64,000 nt of DNA from positions 5,778,314 through 5,842,313 of the forward strand of contig NZ_CP036271.1 of NCBI RefSeq assembly GCF_007745175.1, in the 5' to 3' direction. Below are positions 34,872-43,898 of the stretch, piece by piece (the stretch's first letter is position 1; each line of letters begins with the position of its first letter). A program made the translations under genes and the position numbers. Under the pieces are notes generated by a model. The model worked only from the letters and a program-made list of their open reading frames with translations. It was not told the origin of the DNA and did no database searches. The DNA is from Caulifigura coniformis. GTDB lineage: Bacteria > Planctomycetota > Planctomycetia > Planctomycetales > Planctomycetaceae.

Positions 34872-36320
34872 ATGACTGTCAGTCGCCACATCCAGCCAAT
34901 TGCCGTAGCGATTGCAATGCTTGCCGCGATGGCCAGTGGTTCTCGCGCGGCCGATCGTCCGCCGAACGTCGTTCTGATCGTCAGCGACGACCAGGGGTAC
35001 AACGACCTCGGGCTCACCAATCCGGAAGTCATCACGCCCGCGCTCGACCGGATTGCGCGGGAAGGCGTTCGGCTGACCAGTTTCTACGTCGCCTGGCCGG
35101 CCTGCACTCCCTCCCGCGGGGCCCTGCTCACCGGACGCTACCCGCAGCGGAATGGCATCTACGACATGATCCGTAACGAAGCCCCGGACTATGGTCACAA
35201 ATACTCCGCGGCCGAGTACGAGGTCACCTTCGAGCGGATCGGCGGGATGGACACTCGCGAAGTGCTGCTGCCGGCGGTGTTGAAAACGGCCGGCTATCAG
35301 AGCGCGCTGTACGGGAAGTGGGACCTCGGGACGCTGAAGCGATTCCTCCCTTTGCAGAAAGGCTTCGACGACTTCTACGGCTTCGTGAACACGGGGATCG
35401 ACTACTTCACGCACGAGCGGTATGGCGTCCCCTCGATGTATGCCGGCAACGAGCCGACGACGAAGGATCAAGGAACCTACTGCACCGACCTGTTCCGCGA
35501 CCGGGGCGTCGAGTTCATCCGTCAGAATCGCGACCGGCCATTTTTCCTCTACTTGCCGTTCAACGCTCCCCACAGTGCGTCCAACCTCGATCCGGTCATC
35601 CGCTCTTCCGCGCAGGGCCCGGATGAATTCAAGAAGAAGTTCCCGCATCTGAAGGACGACACCCAGCCCGGGAAGTCGCGTGGCAAGGAAGCGATCGTCG
35701 CGACTCCTTCGAAACGAAAGCTGGAATATCTGTCGGCGCTCGCCTCGATGGATGCCGCGATCGGCCGGGTGCTCGAGACGCTCGATGAACTCAAGCTGGC
35801 CGACAACACACTGGTGTTGTTCTTCTCCGACAATGGGGGATCGGGCCAGGCAAGCAACGGCCAGTTGCGAGGGCACAAATCGCAGATGTTCGAAGGGGGG
35901 ATTCGCGTGCTTGCGTTGGCCCGTTATCCCGGCGTGATCAAGCCGGGCACGTCGTCGGACGAGTTCCTGACCAGTCTCGAAGTGTTCCCGACGGTCACCA
36001 GGCTGTGCGGCGCGCCAAACCCGGCGGGCGTCACGCTGGATGGTTTCGACATGCTTCCGGTGCTGAGGGGAAGTGCGCCATCGCCGCGGACGGAGATGTT
36101 CTGGCAGCGACGGGATCATTCCGCGGCCCGCATCGGCGAATGGAAATGGATTCGCCTGGGCGAGCGCGAAATGCTGTTCAATCTTGCCCGTGATCTCGAA
36201 GAGAAGAACGACCTGCTCAAAGCCGAGCCCGAGAAAGCCGCTGAGTTGAGGGCGAAGTTCGCAGACTGGAAGAAGACGATGGACGCGGCCGAGCCTCGGG
36301 GGCCGTTCCGCGATTTCTGA
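34872..36320 (+). CDS. Secreted arylsulfatase
   Basis: The 482-residue S1 sulfatase has a signal peptide (about 1-27). The active-site motif CTPSRGALLTGR has Cys78 for conversion to formylglycine. The metal-binding start is VVLIVSDDQGYND, and later FFSDNGGSG is present. It differs enough from the sulfatase at 31196 to be a separate subfamily, not a recent duplicate. No sulfatase-modifying enzyme (FGE) gene is visible in the window. Confidence 0.93.
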   Translation: MTVSRHIQPIAVAIAMLAAMASGSRAADRPPNVVLIVSDDQGYNDLGLTNPEVITPALDRIAREGVRLTSFYVAWPACTPSRGALLTGRYPQRNGIYDMIRNEAPDYGHKYSAAEYEVTFERIGGMDTREVLLPAVLKTAGYQSALYGKWDLGTLKRFLPLQKGFDDFYGFVNTGIDYFTHERYGVPSMYAGNEPTTKDQGTYCTDLFRDRGVEFIRQNRDRPFFLYLPFNAPHSASNLDPVIRSSAQGPDEFKKKFPHLKDDTQPGKSRGKEAIVATPSKRKLEYLSALASMDAAIGRVLETLDELKLADNTLVLFFSDNGGSGQASNGQLRGHKSQMFEGGIRVLALARYPGVIKPGTSSDEFLTSLEVFPTVTRLCGAPNPAGVTLDGFDMLPVLRGSAPSPRTEMFWQRRDHSAARIGEWKWIRLGEREMLFNLARDLEEKNDLLKAEPEKAAELRAKFADWKKTMDAAEPRGPFRDF

Positions 36321-36345
36321 GAGATCTTTCTGAACGGGCGGTGAC

Positions 36346-36843
36346 ATGACGTTGATGCCCATGCCGGCCGGCGGTGATGTTCCCGGCATCGATGCGGACG
36401 CCGAACGTGGACGCTTCATGCTGATGCTGGCCGCGACTGCGGCCTTCCTTGTCGCGTCGTGGCACACGTTTCACGAACTTCGCTACTTCGTATCCGGTCA
36501 ACAGGCCGTCGCGACGGTCCAGCGGGTCAATCGCGTTGTCGAACCGGGACGACGCTCGCGGGAGTACCTGCGTGTCGAAGCCGAGTTCGAAGATCGCGGC
36601 GGGGCGCGGCGTGCGGCCGTGCTGCGGGCACCGCTCGATTCCGGGATCAGCGACGGCCAACGCGTCGACATTGAATTCCTGCCGTCCGATCCGGATCGGG
36701 TGCGGATCAAAGGAGACCGGAACGTCGCCTGGATGGCCGTATTCGCCGTTTCAACTGCGTGGATGACGCGGACGCTCGTGCGGCTCGTGCGGGAGTCGCG
36801 ACGTCCCATCCCGTCGTCGCGTGGGCGACGTTCGTCCCGGTGA
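36346..36843 (+). CDS. DUF3592-like two-helix membrane protein
   Basis: The 165-residue protein has two membrane segments (about 24-40 and 126-144) around a small beta domain (residues 52-120: QAVATVQRVNRVVEPG ... VDIEFLPSDPDRVRIKG). The layout matches DUF3592 proteins. The C-terminus is very basic. It starts 25 bases after the sulfatase stop. Function unknown. Confidence 0.65.
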   Translation: MTLMPMPAGGDVPGIDADAERGRFMLMLAATAAFLVASWHTFHELRYFVSGQQAVATVQRVNRVVEPGRRSREYLRVEAEFEDRGGARRAAVLRAPLDSGISDGQRVDIEFLPSDPDRVRIKGDRNVAWMAVFAVSTAWMTRTLVRLVRESRRPIPSSRGRRSSR

Positions 36844-36892
36844 GGCCCGCTCGTTAGGATCATTCCGTCCTCACGTTCCCCCGGAGGTTGTC

Positions 36893-38218
36893 ATGCGAAC
36901 GGCGTTCGTGTTCTGGCTTGCCCTGGGTTCATTGCTGTCGGCCGCTCCCCCGAACCTTCGGGAGCAGAAGGTTCGGGCCGACAAGGCCAAAGTCGAAGCC
37001 GAAGGGTTCTGGATCTACAACGATCTCGAGAAAGGCTTCGCACAGGCGCGCGCGACCGGGAAGCCGCTGGTTGTCGTGCTGCGGTGCATTCCTTGCGAGG
37101 AATGCGTGAAGCTGGATGATGAACTGGTCGACACCGATCCGGTGATCAAGCCGCTGCTGGAAAAATACGTGTGCGTTCGAATCGTCGGGACCAACGGACT
37201 CGACCTGTCGCTGTTCCAGTATGACACCGACCAGTCGTTCGCGGTGTTCCTGCTCAATGCCGACAAGACCATCTACGGCCGATTCGGAACACGCTCGCAC
37301 CGTACCGAGTGGGTGGGGGACGTTTCGCTGACCGGCATGGCAAAAGCCCTCGCGAGGGGGCTTGAACTGCACGCGGCCTTTCCGGGGAACCGGGAATCGC
37401 TGGCCGGCAAACGAGGCCCCGCGACGGAATTCGCCTCTCCCGAGCAGTACCCCGCTCTCAAGGAAAAATACACCGCAACGCTGAATTACGAAGGGAACGT
37501 TGTTCAGAGCTGCATTCACTGTCACCAGATCGGCGACGCCCAGCGCGAGTTGTACTGGAAATCGGGGAAGCCCGTTCCGGAATCGGTCATGTTCCCGGCC
37601 CCGCATCCTTCGGTTGTCGGGCTGACGCTCGATCCCAGGGAGTGTGCCACGGTGCTCAGCGTCGAACCCGGGAGCGCGGCCGCGACGGCCGGCATTCAGC
37701 CCGGTGACGCCATCGTTTCGCTCGCCGGCCAGCCGCTGGTTTCCATCGCGGACGTTCAGTGGGTGCTGCATCGCACTCCCGCGGAAGGGGGGACGATCAA
37801 GGCCGAGCTGCAGCGCGGCGGCAAGATGGTGCCCGCGACGCTGACTCTTCCGGCGGGGTGGAAGCGGGCGGGAGATATTTCCTGGCGAGTCACGTCGTGG
37901 GGCCTGCGCCGCATGACGCTGGGGGGCATGCGGCTCGAGCCTCTCGGTGAGTCGGAACGCGAGTCGCAGGGGATCGCGAAGGGGCAGACGGCGCTGCGCG
38001 TCATCGGACTCGGTAAGTACGGCGCGCACGCGACCGCCCTGAAGGCCGGTCTGAAGGAGGGGGATGTGATCGTCGCTTACGACGGCGAGACCGCTCTCGA
38101 GCGCGAGGCGGACGTCTTCTGGCACGCGGTGTCGAAACGGCATCCGGGCGACAAAGTCGCCATCAAGGTGACACGGGTCGGCCAGCCGATGGAGTTCACG
38201 ATTCCGCTGCAGGAATAG
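36893..38218 (+). CDS. Secreted thioredoxin-like / heme c / double PDZ fusion protein
   Basis: The 441-residue protein has a signal peptide (1-18). A thioredoxin-like domain spans about 35-165 with CIPCEEC (Cys65, Cys68, Cys71). A single heme c site, CIHCH, lies at 207-211, and two PDZ domains at about 250-345 and 375-440. The combination suggests a periplasmic redox protein that binds peptides. ATG 36893 follows a good GGAGGT site. Its 3' end overlaps the stop of the convergent gene at 38196 by 23 bases. Domain calls come from motif reading. Confidence 0.8.
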   Translation: MRTAFVFWLALGSLLSAAPPNLREQKVRADKAKVEAEGFWIYNDLEKGFAQARATGKPLVVVLRCIPCEECVKLDDELVDTDPVIKPLLEKYVCVRIVGTNGLDLSLFQYDTDQSFAVFLLNADKTIYGRFGTRSHRTEWVGDVSLTGMAKALARGLELHAAFPGNRESLAGKRGPATEFASPEQYPALKEKYTATLNYEGNVVQSCIHCHQIGDAQRELYWKSGKPVPESVMFPAPHPSVVGLTLDPRECATVLSVEPGSAAATAGIQPGDAIVSLAGQPLVSIADVQWVLHRTPAEGGTIKAELQRGGKMVPATLTLPAGWKRAGDISWRVTSWGLRRMTLGGMRLEPLGESERESQGIAKGQTALRVIGLGKYGAHATALKAGLKEGDVIVAYDGETALEREADVFWHAVSKRHPGDKVAIKVTRVGQPMEFTIPLQE

Positions 38219-38672
38219 CCAGCGATTCCAGGTCGGCCTCGAGCATCTTCCGCTCTTCAGGATCGGTGACCAGTTCCAGGAGCTGGCGCGCCTCGTCGAG
38301 GTGGCGCGTCACGGCCGGTTCGTGATGCAGGACGTGCCCGGCGCGGGCCAGTGCTTCGTGCGCGTAGGCCATGTAGAACGGCGGTTCGCCGGTCGCATGC
38401 AGGGCGGCGCGTGCGGCGAACCGACGGGCTTCGAGTCCATTTCCAAGCATTGCCTGGACCCGCGACACCAGCCAGTAGCCGACCGCCAGGTTGCGCGGAC
38501 GGCAGTCTTCCCGCCGGGACCAGTGCCAGAGAGAGGCGACGGCCGAATGCAGCATTTCGTCGTTCTCGGCCGACGTGCGGTCGGGCTTGTCAAGCAGTTC
38601 CCACGCCCGGTTGAAGCACGCCGGAGCGAAGTGCAGGTGGGCGGCGGCGACGTCGATGGAAGTGGAAGTCAT
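38196..38672 (-). CDS. Small TPR-like helical hypothetical protein
   Basis: The 158-residue cytosolic protein is almost entirely helical. Segments such as NLAVGYWLVSRVQAMLGNGL and PFYMAYAHEALARAGHVLHH have the Ala/Gly/Tyr spacing of tetratricopeptide repeats. ATG 38672 is chosen because the frame upstream of it overlaps galM on the other strand. It is divergent from galM and converges on the thioredoxin/PDZ gene with overlapping ends. Function unknown. Confidence 0.65.
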   Translation of the reverse strand: MTSTSIDVAAAHLHFAPACFNRAWELLDKPDRTSAENDEMLHSAVASLWHWSRREDCRPRNLAVGYWLVSRVQAMLGNGLEARRFAARAALHATGEPPFYMAYAHEALARAGHVLHHEPAVTRHLDEARQLLELVTDPEERKMLEADLESLAIPAAES

Positions 38673-38825
38673 GACCAGCTCGAACTGCCGACGGGTTGGA
38701 AGACGACTTGTTTGCGGGAGGCCGCGACGCAGTGTAGCGTGGCGCAGGTCCGTTGCCCGGCTGGAGAGCCTTTGCGTCCAGGTCTCTCCCGAACCTCCGG
38801 CGCTGCACCAGCCGAGTGAAGATCC

Positions 38826-39851
38826 ATGAGCGTCTCCGTCGAACGCTGGGGCACGTCTGAAGATGGCCGCGATTGCCTGCTGTTCACCATCACGGGGGCG
38901 AACGGACTGAGTGCGAAGGTCACCAACCAGGGGGCCGCGCTGGTCGAGGTGAACGTGCCGGACAAATCCGGCAAGCTGGCCAACGTCAACGTGCGGCACG
39001 CCCAGTCGAGCGACTACACGTTGAACCCAGGTTCGCTCGGCGCCATCTGCGGCCGGTACGCCAATCGGATCCGCGGCGCGAAGTTCACGCTCGATGGCAA
39101 GGAATATCACGTCACCGCCAACAGCGGAAAGAACCATATCCACGGCGGAAAGATCGGTTTTAACAAGCGCATCTGGAGCGGTTCGGCCACGGACGCGGGT
39201 GATGGCGTCGTTCTTCGTTACCGCGCGGCAGACGGTGAGGAAGGCTATCCAGGCAACATCGATGTCGAGGTGACGTACAGGCTCACCGCCGATGGCGAAC
39301 TGCGGATGGAATACGCCGCCACGAGCGACCAGCCGACCGTCCTCAATCTCACGAACCACGCCTACTGGAACCTGTCGGGCTCAGGTTCCGGGCCGATTCT
39401 CGATCACGAAATGCAGATCTCCGCGGACCGCTACTGCCTCGCGGACGAAACCGGCACGGTCACCGGCGAGGTCAAACCGGTCGCCGATACGTCGTTTGAT
39501 TTCACCAATCCCCGTCCGATCGGTCTGCACATCGGCGAAGTCGGGAAGGGCTACGACCACTGCTACCTGGTCAACGGCGAGCTCGGAAAGCTCAGGCCCT
39601 GTGCGAAAGTCCGCGATCCGAAATCGGGCCGCGTGATGGAAGTTCTCACGACTGAACCCGGCGTGCAGTTCTACACGGCCAACAACCTGAAGCCCGAGCA
39701 GTCGCCCCACCAGCAGCCGCAGACGTCGTTCTGCCTCGAGTGCCAGCACTGCCCGGACAGCCCGAATCATGCTCATTTTCCGTCGACGGTGCTGAGGCCG
39801 GGGGAGAGCTACCGACAGACGACGGTGCACCGGTTCAGCACGGACATGTGA
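38826..39851 (+). CDS. galM: Aldose 1-epimerase
   Basis: The 341-residue enzyme interconverts alpha and beta anomers of sugars such as galactose. Active-site residues are His106 (KNHIHGG), His178 (NLTNHAYWNL) and the base Glu305 (FCLECQHCPD). Segments GRYANRI and QFYTANNL are typical of the family. There is no signal peptide. It stands alone rather than in a gal operon. Confidence 0.94.
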   Translation: MSVSVERWGTSEDGRDCLLFTITGANGLSAKVTNQGAALVEVNVPDKSGKLANVNVRHAQSSDYTLNPGSLGAICGRYANRIRGAKFTLDGKEYHVTANSGKNHIHGGKIGFNKRIWSGSATDAGDGVVLRYRAADGEEGYPGNIDVEVTYRLTADGELRMEYAATSDQPTVLNLTNHAYWNLSGSGSGPILDHEMQISADRYCLADETGTVTGEVKPVADTSFDFTNPRPIGLHIGEVGKGYDHCYLVNGELGKLRPCAKVRDPKSGRVMEVLTTEPGVQFYTANNLKPEQSPHQQPQTSFCLECQHCPDSPNHAHFPSTVLRPGESYRQTTVHRFSTDM

Positions 39852-39874
39852 CGAAAGAGACTGAAGTCGTCACG

Positions 39875-40096
39875 TCACCCCACTTCCTGCATGGGCCTCG
39901 TCCGTGGCTCTGGAAGTCTCCGGCCTTCACGCTCGATTTGATCAATCACTTCATCGACGATTTCGCACAGATCTGCATAGAGCTTCACGGGATCGTCGCC
40001 GTGGATTCCAGTCATCAGGTCAGGGCAGCGACCGAGATAGACCCCGTCTTCGTCGCTCCATTCCACCCATTTGTGATAGCGATCAGCGGCTTTCAT
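39875..40096 (-). CDS. hicB: HicB-family antitoxin
   Basis: The 73-residue protein opens with KWVEWSDEDGVYLGRCPDL, the HicB partial RNase-H-like fold, and ends in a short helical and polar tail. No separate DNA-binding domain is visible, as in the short HicB type. Its ATG lies inside the last codons of the upstream hicA remnant, the usual hicA-hicB overlap, which confirms the pairing. Translation beginning further upstream is unlikely since that region is the hicA frame. Confidence 0.8.
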   Translation of the reverse strand: MKAADRYHKWVEWSDEDGVYLGRCPDLMTGIHGDDPVKLYADLCEIVDEVIDQIEREGRRLPEPRTRPMQEVG

Positions 40097-40292
40097 TGAT
40101 CGACTCGATTGCTCGGGCCACCTGCTTTTCCTGGTACGGCTTCGCATCGTCGCCGTCGTGTCCACTGCTTGTAACGATCCCCTCAAAGTCCGGGTGGCTG
40201 AACTGTCGATGTCAGCCTTTTCCGCCTCCTTGCGCAAGCTGGAAGTTCGCGTGCAGGAGTTCGCGAACGAGCTCGCGGATCTTTCTCGGCAT
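40083..40292 (-). pseudogene. hicA: hicA toxin gene interrupted by one in-frame TGA
   Basis: Reading from ATG 40292 gives MPRKIRELVRELLHANFQLA and then QGGGKG, followed by TGA at codon 27 (40214-40212). In the same frame it continues as HRQFSHPDFEGIVTSSGHDG, then DDAKPYQEKQVARAIES, ending at 40083. This is the standard HicA mRNA interferase sequence, where a Ser codon would be expected between KG and HR (KGSHR). One base change (TCA to TGA) explains the stop. The toxin is probably inactive while the antitoxin stays intact. Confidence 0.8.
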
Positions 40293-40338
40293 CACAATGC
40301 TCGACTGAACCCGAGGGGAGCGTCGTCACGGTCTCCTG

Positions 40339-41394
40339 TTACCTGACATCCACCGCCTTCGAGGTCCTGATGCTCTCGGCCTCGGCGTGGCACAGCTTGA
40401 GGGCGTCGAGGGCCAGCTGGCCCGACAGAATCGGCGACTCGTCGCCCGTCTCGATGGCGTTGCAGGCCGTCTGGATTTCGTCCGCGAAGGCCGAGCACCA
40501 TTCGGATCCGCCGCCGGGTTCAGGATTCGTGACCGCGCCGTCGTTGGTGATCAGCGTGAGCGGCCGATTGACGACCCATTCGTCTCCGTAGGTCCCGGCG
40601 TCGAATTCGATCGTCGCCTGCTCGAGGATGATCGAGTAGCCATGGGCGAATTTGAGTCCTGCGGCCGCGATGCCGCCGCTCGTGCAGCTCACCGTCATCT
40701 CGGGGTCGTCGAACAGGTATTGCGAGCAGACGTGGTTCACGAGGCCGTCGACCAGGATGCCGCGCGAGTAGACCTGCTTCGGCGTCCCGCACAGGAGGCC
40801 GATGAAGTGATTGTCGTGAATATGGAGGTCGATCCCCCAGCCGCCGAGCTTCCGGAAATCGGCGATGTCCTTTGACCAGTCGGGCGGGGCGATCACCCGG
40901 CGGAACGTTGCCGACTTGAGCTTGCCGTACATGCCGCTGCGAACGATGTCCGCGGCGTAGCGGAACTCGGCGTGGAACGGCAGCACGTGCGCCACCATCA
41001 GCAGCTTGCCCGCCTTCTTCGCGGCGTCGACCATCCGCTGACCGGCGGCCGTTTCGATCGCGATCGGTTTTTCAACCAGCACATGCTTTCCGGCCGCCAG
41101 CGCTTCGAGGGCGACTTTTTCGTGCTGGTCCGTCGGCAGGCAGATGTCGACGAGCTGCACGCGGGGGTTCTTCAGCAGATCTTGGTAGTCGCTGTGACAG
41201 TCGACCCCATTGAGATCGGTGAGGGAGTCGCCGCGGGGGCCGAAGTTGCCCTGGATGCTGGACCAGTCGCCCTGGAGCTTCTTCGGATCGCGAGTGGCGA
41301 TCGCGACGACCTCGGCGTTTCCGGCCCGTTTGGCGCCTTCGAAATGCGTCATGCCCATGAAGCCGACGCCGATGATTCCGATCCCTACGCTCAT
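40339..41394 (-). CDS. Gfo/Idh/MocA family oxidoreductase
   Basis: The 351-residue NAD(P)-dependent oxidoreductase has the Rossmann motif GIIGVGFMGMTHFEG, the catalytic VEKPIA lysine motif, and GGWGIDLHIHDNHFIG with the His residues of the C-terminal domain. Families of this type oxidise or epimerise sugars. No signal peptide is present. The start at 41394 puts the Rossmann motif at residue 5; the frame upstream is not protein-like. It is not part of an obvious operon. Confidence 0.9.
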   Translation of the reverse strand: MSVGIGIIGVGFMGMTHFEGAKRAGNAEVVAIATRDPKKLQGDWSSIQGNFGPRGDSLTDLNGVDCHSDYQDLLKNPRVQLVDICLPTDQHEKVALEALAAGKHVLVEKPIAIETAAGQRMVDAAKKAGKLLMVAHVLPFHAEFRYAADIVRSGMYGKLKSATFRRVIAPPDWSKDIADFRKLGGWGIDLHIHDNHFIGLLCGTPKQVYSRGILVDGLVNHVCSQYLFDDPEMTVSCTSGGIAAAGLKFAHGYSIILEQATIEFDAGTYGDEWVVNRPLTLITNDGAVTNPEPGGGSEWCSAFADEIQTACNAIETGDESPILSGQLALDALKLCHAEAESIRTSKAVDVR

Positions 41395-41516
41395 TGCTGC
41401 CTGATCCCGTTGGTGGCGCCCGCGGGCGCCCGTGACTGAACTCGATCGGGCAATTGTGAATGCTCGAATCGTGGCAGGAAAGTCACTGCCTTCGATTCCT
41501 GCCGGCCTGAGCGCCG

Positions 41517-41933
41517 TTACTGTGGAATCTGGGCCTGGGACCGGAAGTTTCGGCCGCGCTCGATCAGGGAGCCCGGATTTTCTGAATCGGGGCTCGAGGG
41601 GACCAGCCGGTAGTTGAAGACGTGGCGGTCCGTGATGTGCGTCAGCGCAAAGTTGTCCGAGAAAAACTCGAACGGGAAGATCTGGTACCAGGGCGTGCGC
41701 TGCGGCTGCTCGACGGCCAGGGTCTGGTAGCCGGGTTTGGAGAGCGTGATGTTCCGGGTACCGTAGTAGGTGAAGTCCATCGAGACCGGCGTGACGCCAA
41801 TTCGCTGGCCGTCTACCTCCACCAGGGCGCCCGGCGGGTCCGAGATCACCGTAAACCGACGGCTGACGCAACCCGACCCGGCCGCGATCAGGATCGCGGC
41901 GACGAGCGACAGGCGGACGGCGACGGGGGACAT
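41517..41933 (-). CDS. PEGA-domain lipoprotein
   Basis: The 138-residue protein has a lipobox ending GSGC (Cys22). Residues 27-72 are a PEGA domain (FTVISDPPGALVEVDGQRIG ... GTRNITLSKPGY), a small beta fold often found in surface proteins. The C-terminal half is unassigned. It lies 122 bases upstream of the oxidoreductase gene on the same strand. Confidence 0.75.
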   Translation of the reverse strand: MSPVAVRLSLVAAILIAAGSGCVSRRFTVISDPPGALVEVDGQRIGVTPVSMDFTYYGTRNITLSKPGYQTLAVEQPQRTPWYQIFPFEFFSDNFALTHITDRHVFNYRLVPSSPDSENPGSLIERGRNFRSQAQIPQ

Positions 41934-42300
41934 GAAATCGGGGTCAAGCTTGGGTGGGAAGCGTGGAATCGGCGGCTTTTACCTCAACCTCGGCTTGGGC
42001 GGGAAGATGAGGTTTGCCACCCGTGAGGCCGCGACTGGGCGTTTCGACTCCTGTTGGGGAGTGTGGGCAAGCTGCGCAATTGCTCCGGCATTTCCTAACC
42101 AGGGCTGGGCGGGCGGTTTGACGTGCGTGGAAACGCGTCGAAGCACTCAAGTTTCGGCCGCCTGGCTCACGGGTCAGGTTTAGATTTGCCTGTCGGTCGC
42201 CTGCACGGCGTCCACGAGCAGACGCCCGTGGAATGCCAGGGCCACTGATGCCGCCGTGTCGGGTCGCCGGCGGTCGACGTGATTGCCGGAGAGGTCGTTC
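41934..42300. other. Non-coding interval between divergent genes
   Basis: I see no plausible gene or RNA in these 367 bases. It should hold the promoters of the PEGA lipoprotein (leftward) and the hypothetical membrane protein (rightward). Confidence 0.55.
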
Positions 42301-43194
42301 ATGGACCACCGTCATCGCTATTTCCAAGAGGTTGACGTGTCGAGAACCAAGCCATTCCTGTTTGGCCTTATCCTCGGGGCCGGACTGTCGTTTATCGCGC
42401 TGCGGTATCACGTCGTTCGCTACAGCGAAGGCTTCATGCTGGTCCCCCGGACCGACCAGCCACCGATCCGCAGCGCGTATGCGGACGTGCGTGAATGGGG
42501 GACTGCCATGTGGAAGCAATACCCCGAGCTGGCCGCGGCCCTCGTCGCCGACGGGCAGGCCAAGCTGGTGGCGGATTCGTTGACGGACGATCTCCTGGGG
42601 CGCGCCACGGGAGACAATGCCGAATCGTTCGACCTGCTTCCTGACGAGCAGGCGGCGGCTCCGAAGAGCCCGGCCCCGGAAGGGGGCAAGACGGCTCCGT
42701 CTCCGATTCGACTGACTCCGGCCGCGAGCGAGCGCCGCGTCGCGCCGGAACGTCCGGCGCGGTTGTCGCAGCCCGCGGACGTCACCGCCCCGCGCGTGTC
42801 GATGGAGACGGCGAGTTCCGTCCCGGCCGACCAGTCGGCTGTCCGGGTCCGCTCGGCTTTGGAGACACTGTTCGCCCCGTACGGCGCGGCGGGATCCGGT
42901 GCCCCGGCTGCTGCTGCGGAAAGCGCGCCGTCATCCCCCGGGGCGCGTTCCTCAGTCCCGGTTCCCGCTGCGGAGCCGACCGACCGCGTCCTGGACCTGA
43001 AAGACATCGAAATCGACCTCGGACCCGCTCGGCAGGTGATTCCTGCCAGCTCGATTCCCCACCAGGCCGCCTCGGCCGGTCTGTTCTCGCCTCGGCGGGT
43101 GTACGACGCTGCAAAAGTCGCCGCTTCTCCTACCCAACCCGCATCAGGGACAGCAGTTTCGACCGCTCCGACGTATCAATTTCCGTTGAAGTGA
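42301..43194 (+). CDS. Hypothetical single-pass membrane protein with Pro/Ala-rich tail
   Basis: The 297-residue protein has one membrane segment near residues 17-35 and a disordered-looking Pro/Ala/Ser-rich region at about 110-250. A conserved-looking acidic motif, LDLKDIEIDLGPARQVIP, lies near 230-250. ATG 42301 is preferred over 42283 because of a GAGAGG ribosome site. No family recognised. Confidence 0.6.
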   Translation: MDHRHRYFQEVDVSRTKPFLFGLILGAGLSFIALRYHVVRYSEGFMLVPRTDQPPIRSAYADVREWGTAMWKQYPELAAALVADGQAKLVADSLTDDLLGRATGDNAESFDLLPDEQAAAPKSPAPEGGKTAPSPIRLTPAASERRVAPERPARLSQPADVTAPRVSMETASSVPADQSAVRVRSALETLFAPYGAAGSGAPAAAAESAPSSPGARSSVPVPAAEPTDRVLDLKDIEIDLGPARQVIPASSIPHQAASAGLFSPRRVYDAAKVAASPTQPASGTAVSTAPTYQFPLK

Positions 43195-43366
43195 ATCATT
43201 GACAGGTCATCTGCCGACACGTCTAATCCATGAAGATTCGATGGCGGCGTGTAGGGATGAGGCACACCGTCTGACTTATTGCGCCACGAGGGGCCGAATG
43301 ATGCGAGCCGCTCTGGTGGGTAAACGCCATCGAAACCAACCCCTGCGCGATTGGAGCGAGTAGCGT

Positions 43367-43732
43367 ATGAAGCGATTTTCGATGTTTGTTCTGGCGATCG
43401 TCGCGATCGCGGCCACGGGACTGATGGCGCCGGAACGGGCTCAGGCCCGGTTGCAGTACTTCAAGGCCTTCAAAGAGACCTACACGAAGCTCGACCAGGC
43501 CAAGGTCGATGAATCGAAGTGCGGCATCTGCCATGGCGGGGAAAAGGGAGCCAACAAGAAGAAGCTCTCGAAGTACGCCCAGGAGTTCGGCACGGCCGTC
43601 GGCGGAAAGAACGTCAAGGACGAACCCAAGATCAAGGAAGCCCTCAAGACGGCCGAGTCGAAGGACGCCGGTGAAGGCAAGACCTATGGCGACCTCCTGA
43701 AGGATGGCAAGTTCCCGGCCGCCGCAGAGTAA
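43367..43732 (+). CDS. Small secreted monoheme cytochrome-like protein
   Basis: The 121-residue protein has a signal peptide (about 1-27, ending RAQA). One heme c site, CGICH, lies at 52-56. The rest is Lys-rich and helical, with no obvious Met ligand. It may be a small soluble electron carrier. A strong terminator follows at 43761. Confidence 0.78.
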   Translation: MKRFSMFVLAIVAIAATGLMAPERAQARLQYFKAFKETYTKLDQAKVDESKCGICHGGEKGANKKKLSKYAQEFGTAVGGKNVKDEPKIKEALKTAESKDAGEGKTYGDLLKDGKFPAAAE

Positions 43733-43760
43733 TCCGCGACGCGTCGCTGCAGTCACCGAG

Positions 43761-43793
43761 ACCGCCTTCATAAAGAAGGCGGTTTCTTTTTTT
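43761..43793 (+). terminator. Intrinsic terminator after the monoheme cytochrome
   Basis: A 9-bp stem (ACCGCCTTC / GAAGGCGGT) with a 5-base loop is followed by TTCTTTTTTT. Before the IS630 insertion it would also have lain close to the end of the convergent outer-membrane-type gene. Confidence 0.85.
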
Positions 43794-43898
43794 ATCCCGA
43801 CCGAAAAGCTGCCCCTTTAGAGCACTTCCACAGTTGCTTTTCAGAGGGATGATAGGGGAAAGGATTTCTCAAGTGGTTGGCTCAATCAAGGAAGAGTC

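Noticed and set aside
34869-36467. Minus-strand open frame across the second sulfatase
   Set aside because: Antisense shadow of a gene with a complete sulfatase signature.
40212-40214. Selenocysteine reading of the TGA in hicA
   Set aside because: No selenocysteine-insertion hairpin was seen after the TGA, HicA is not a known selenoprotein family, and the expected residue is Ser, one base change away.
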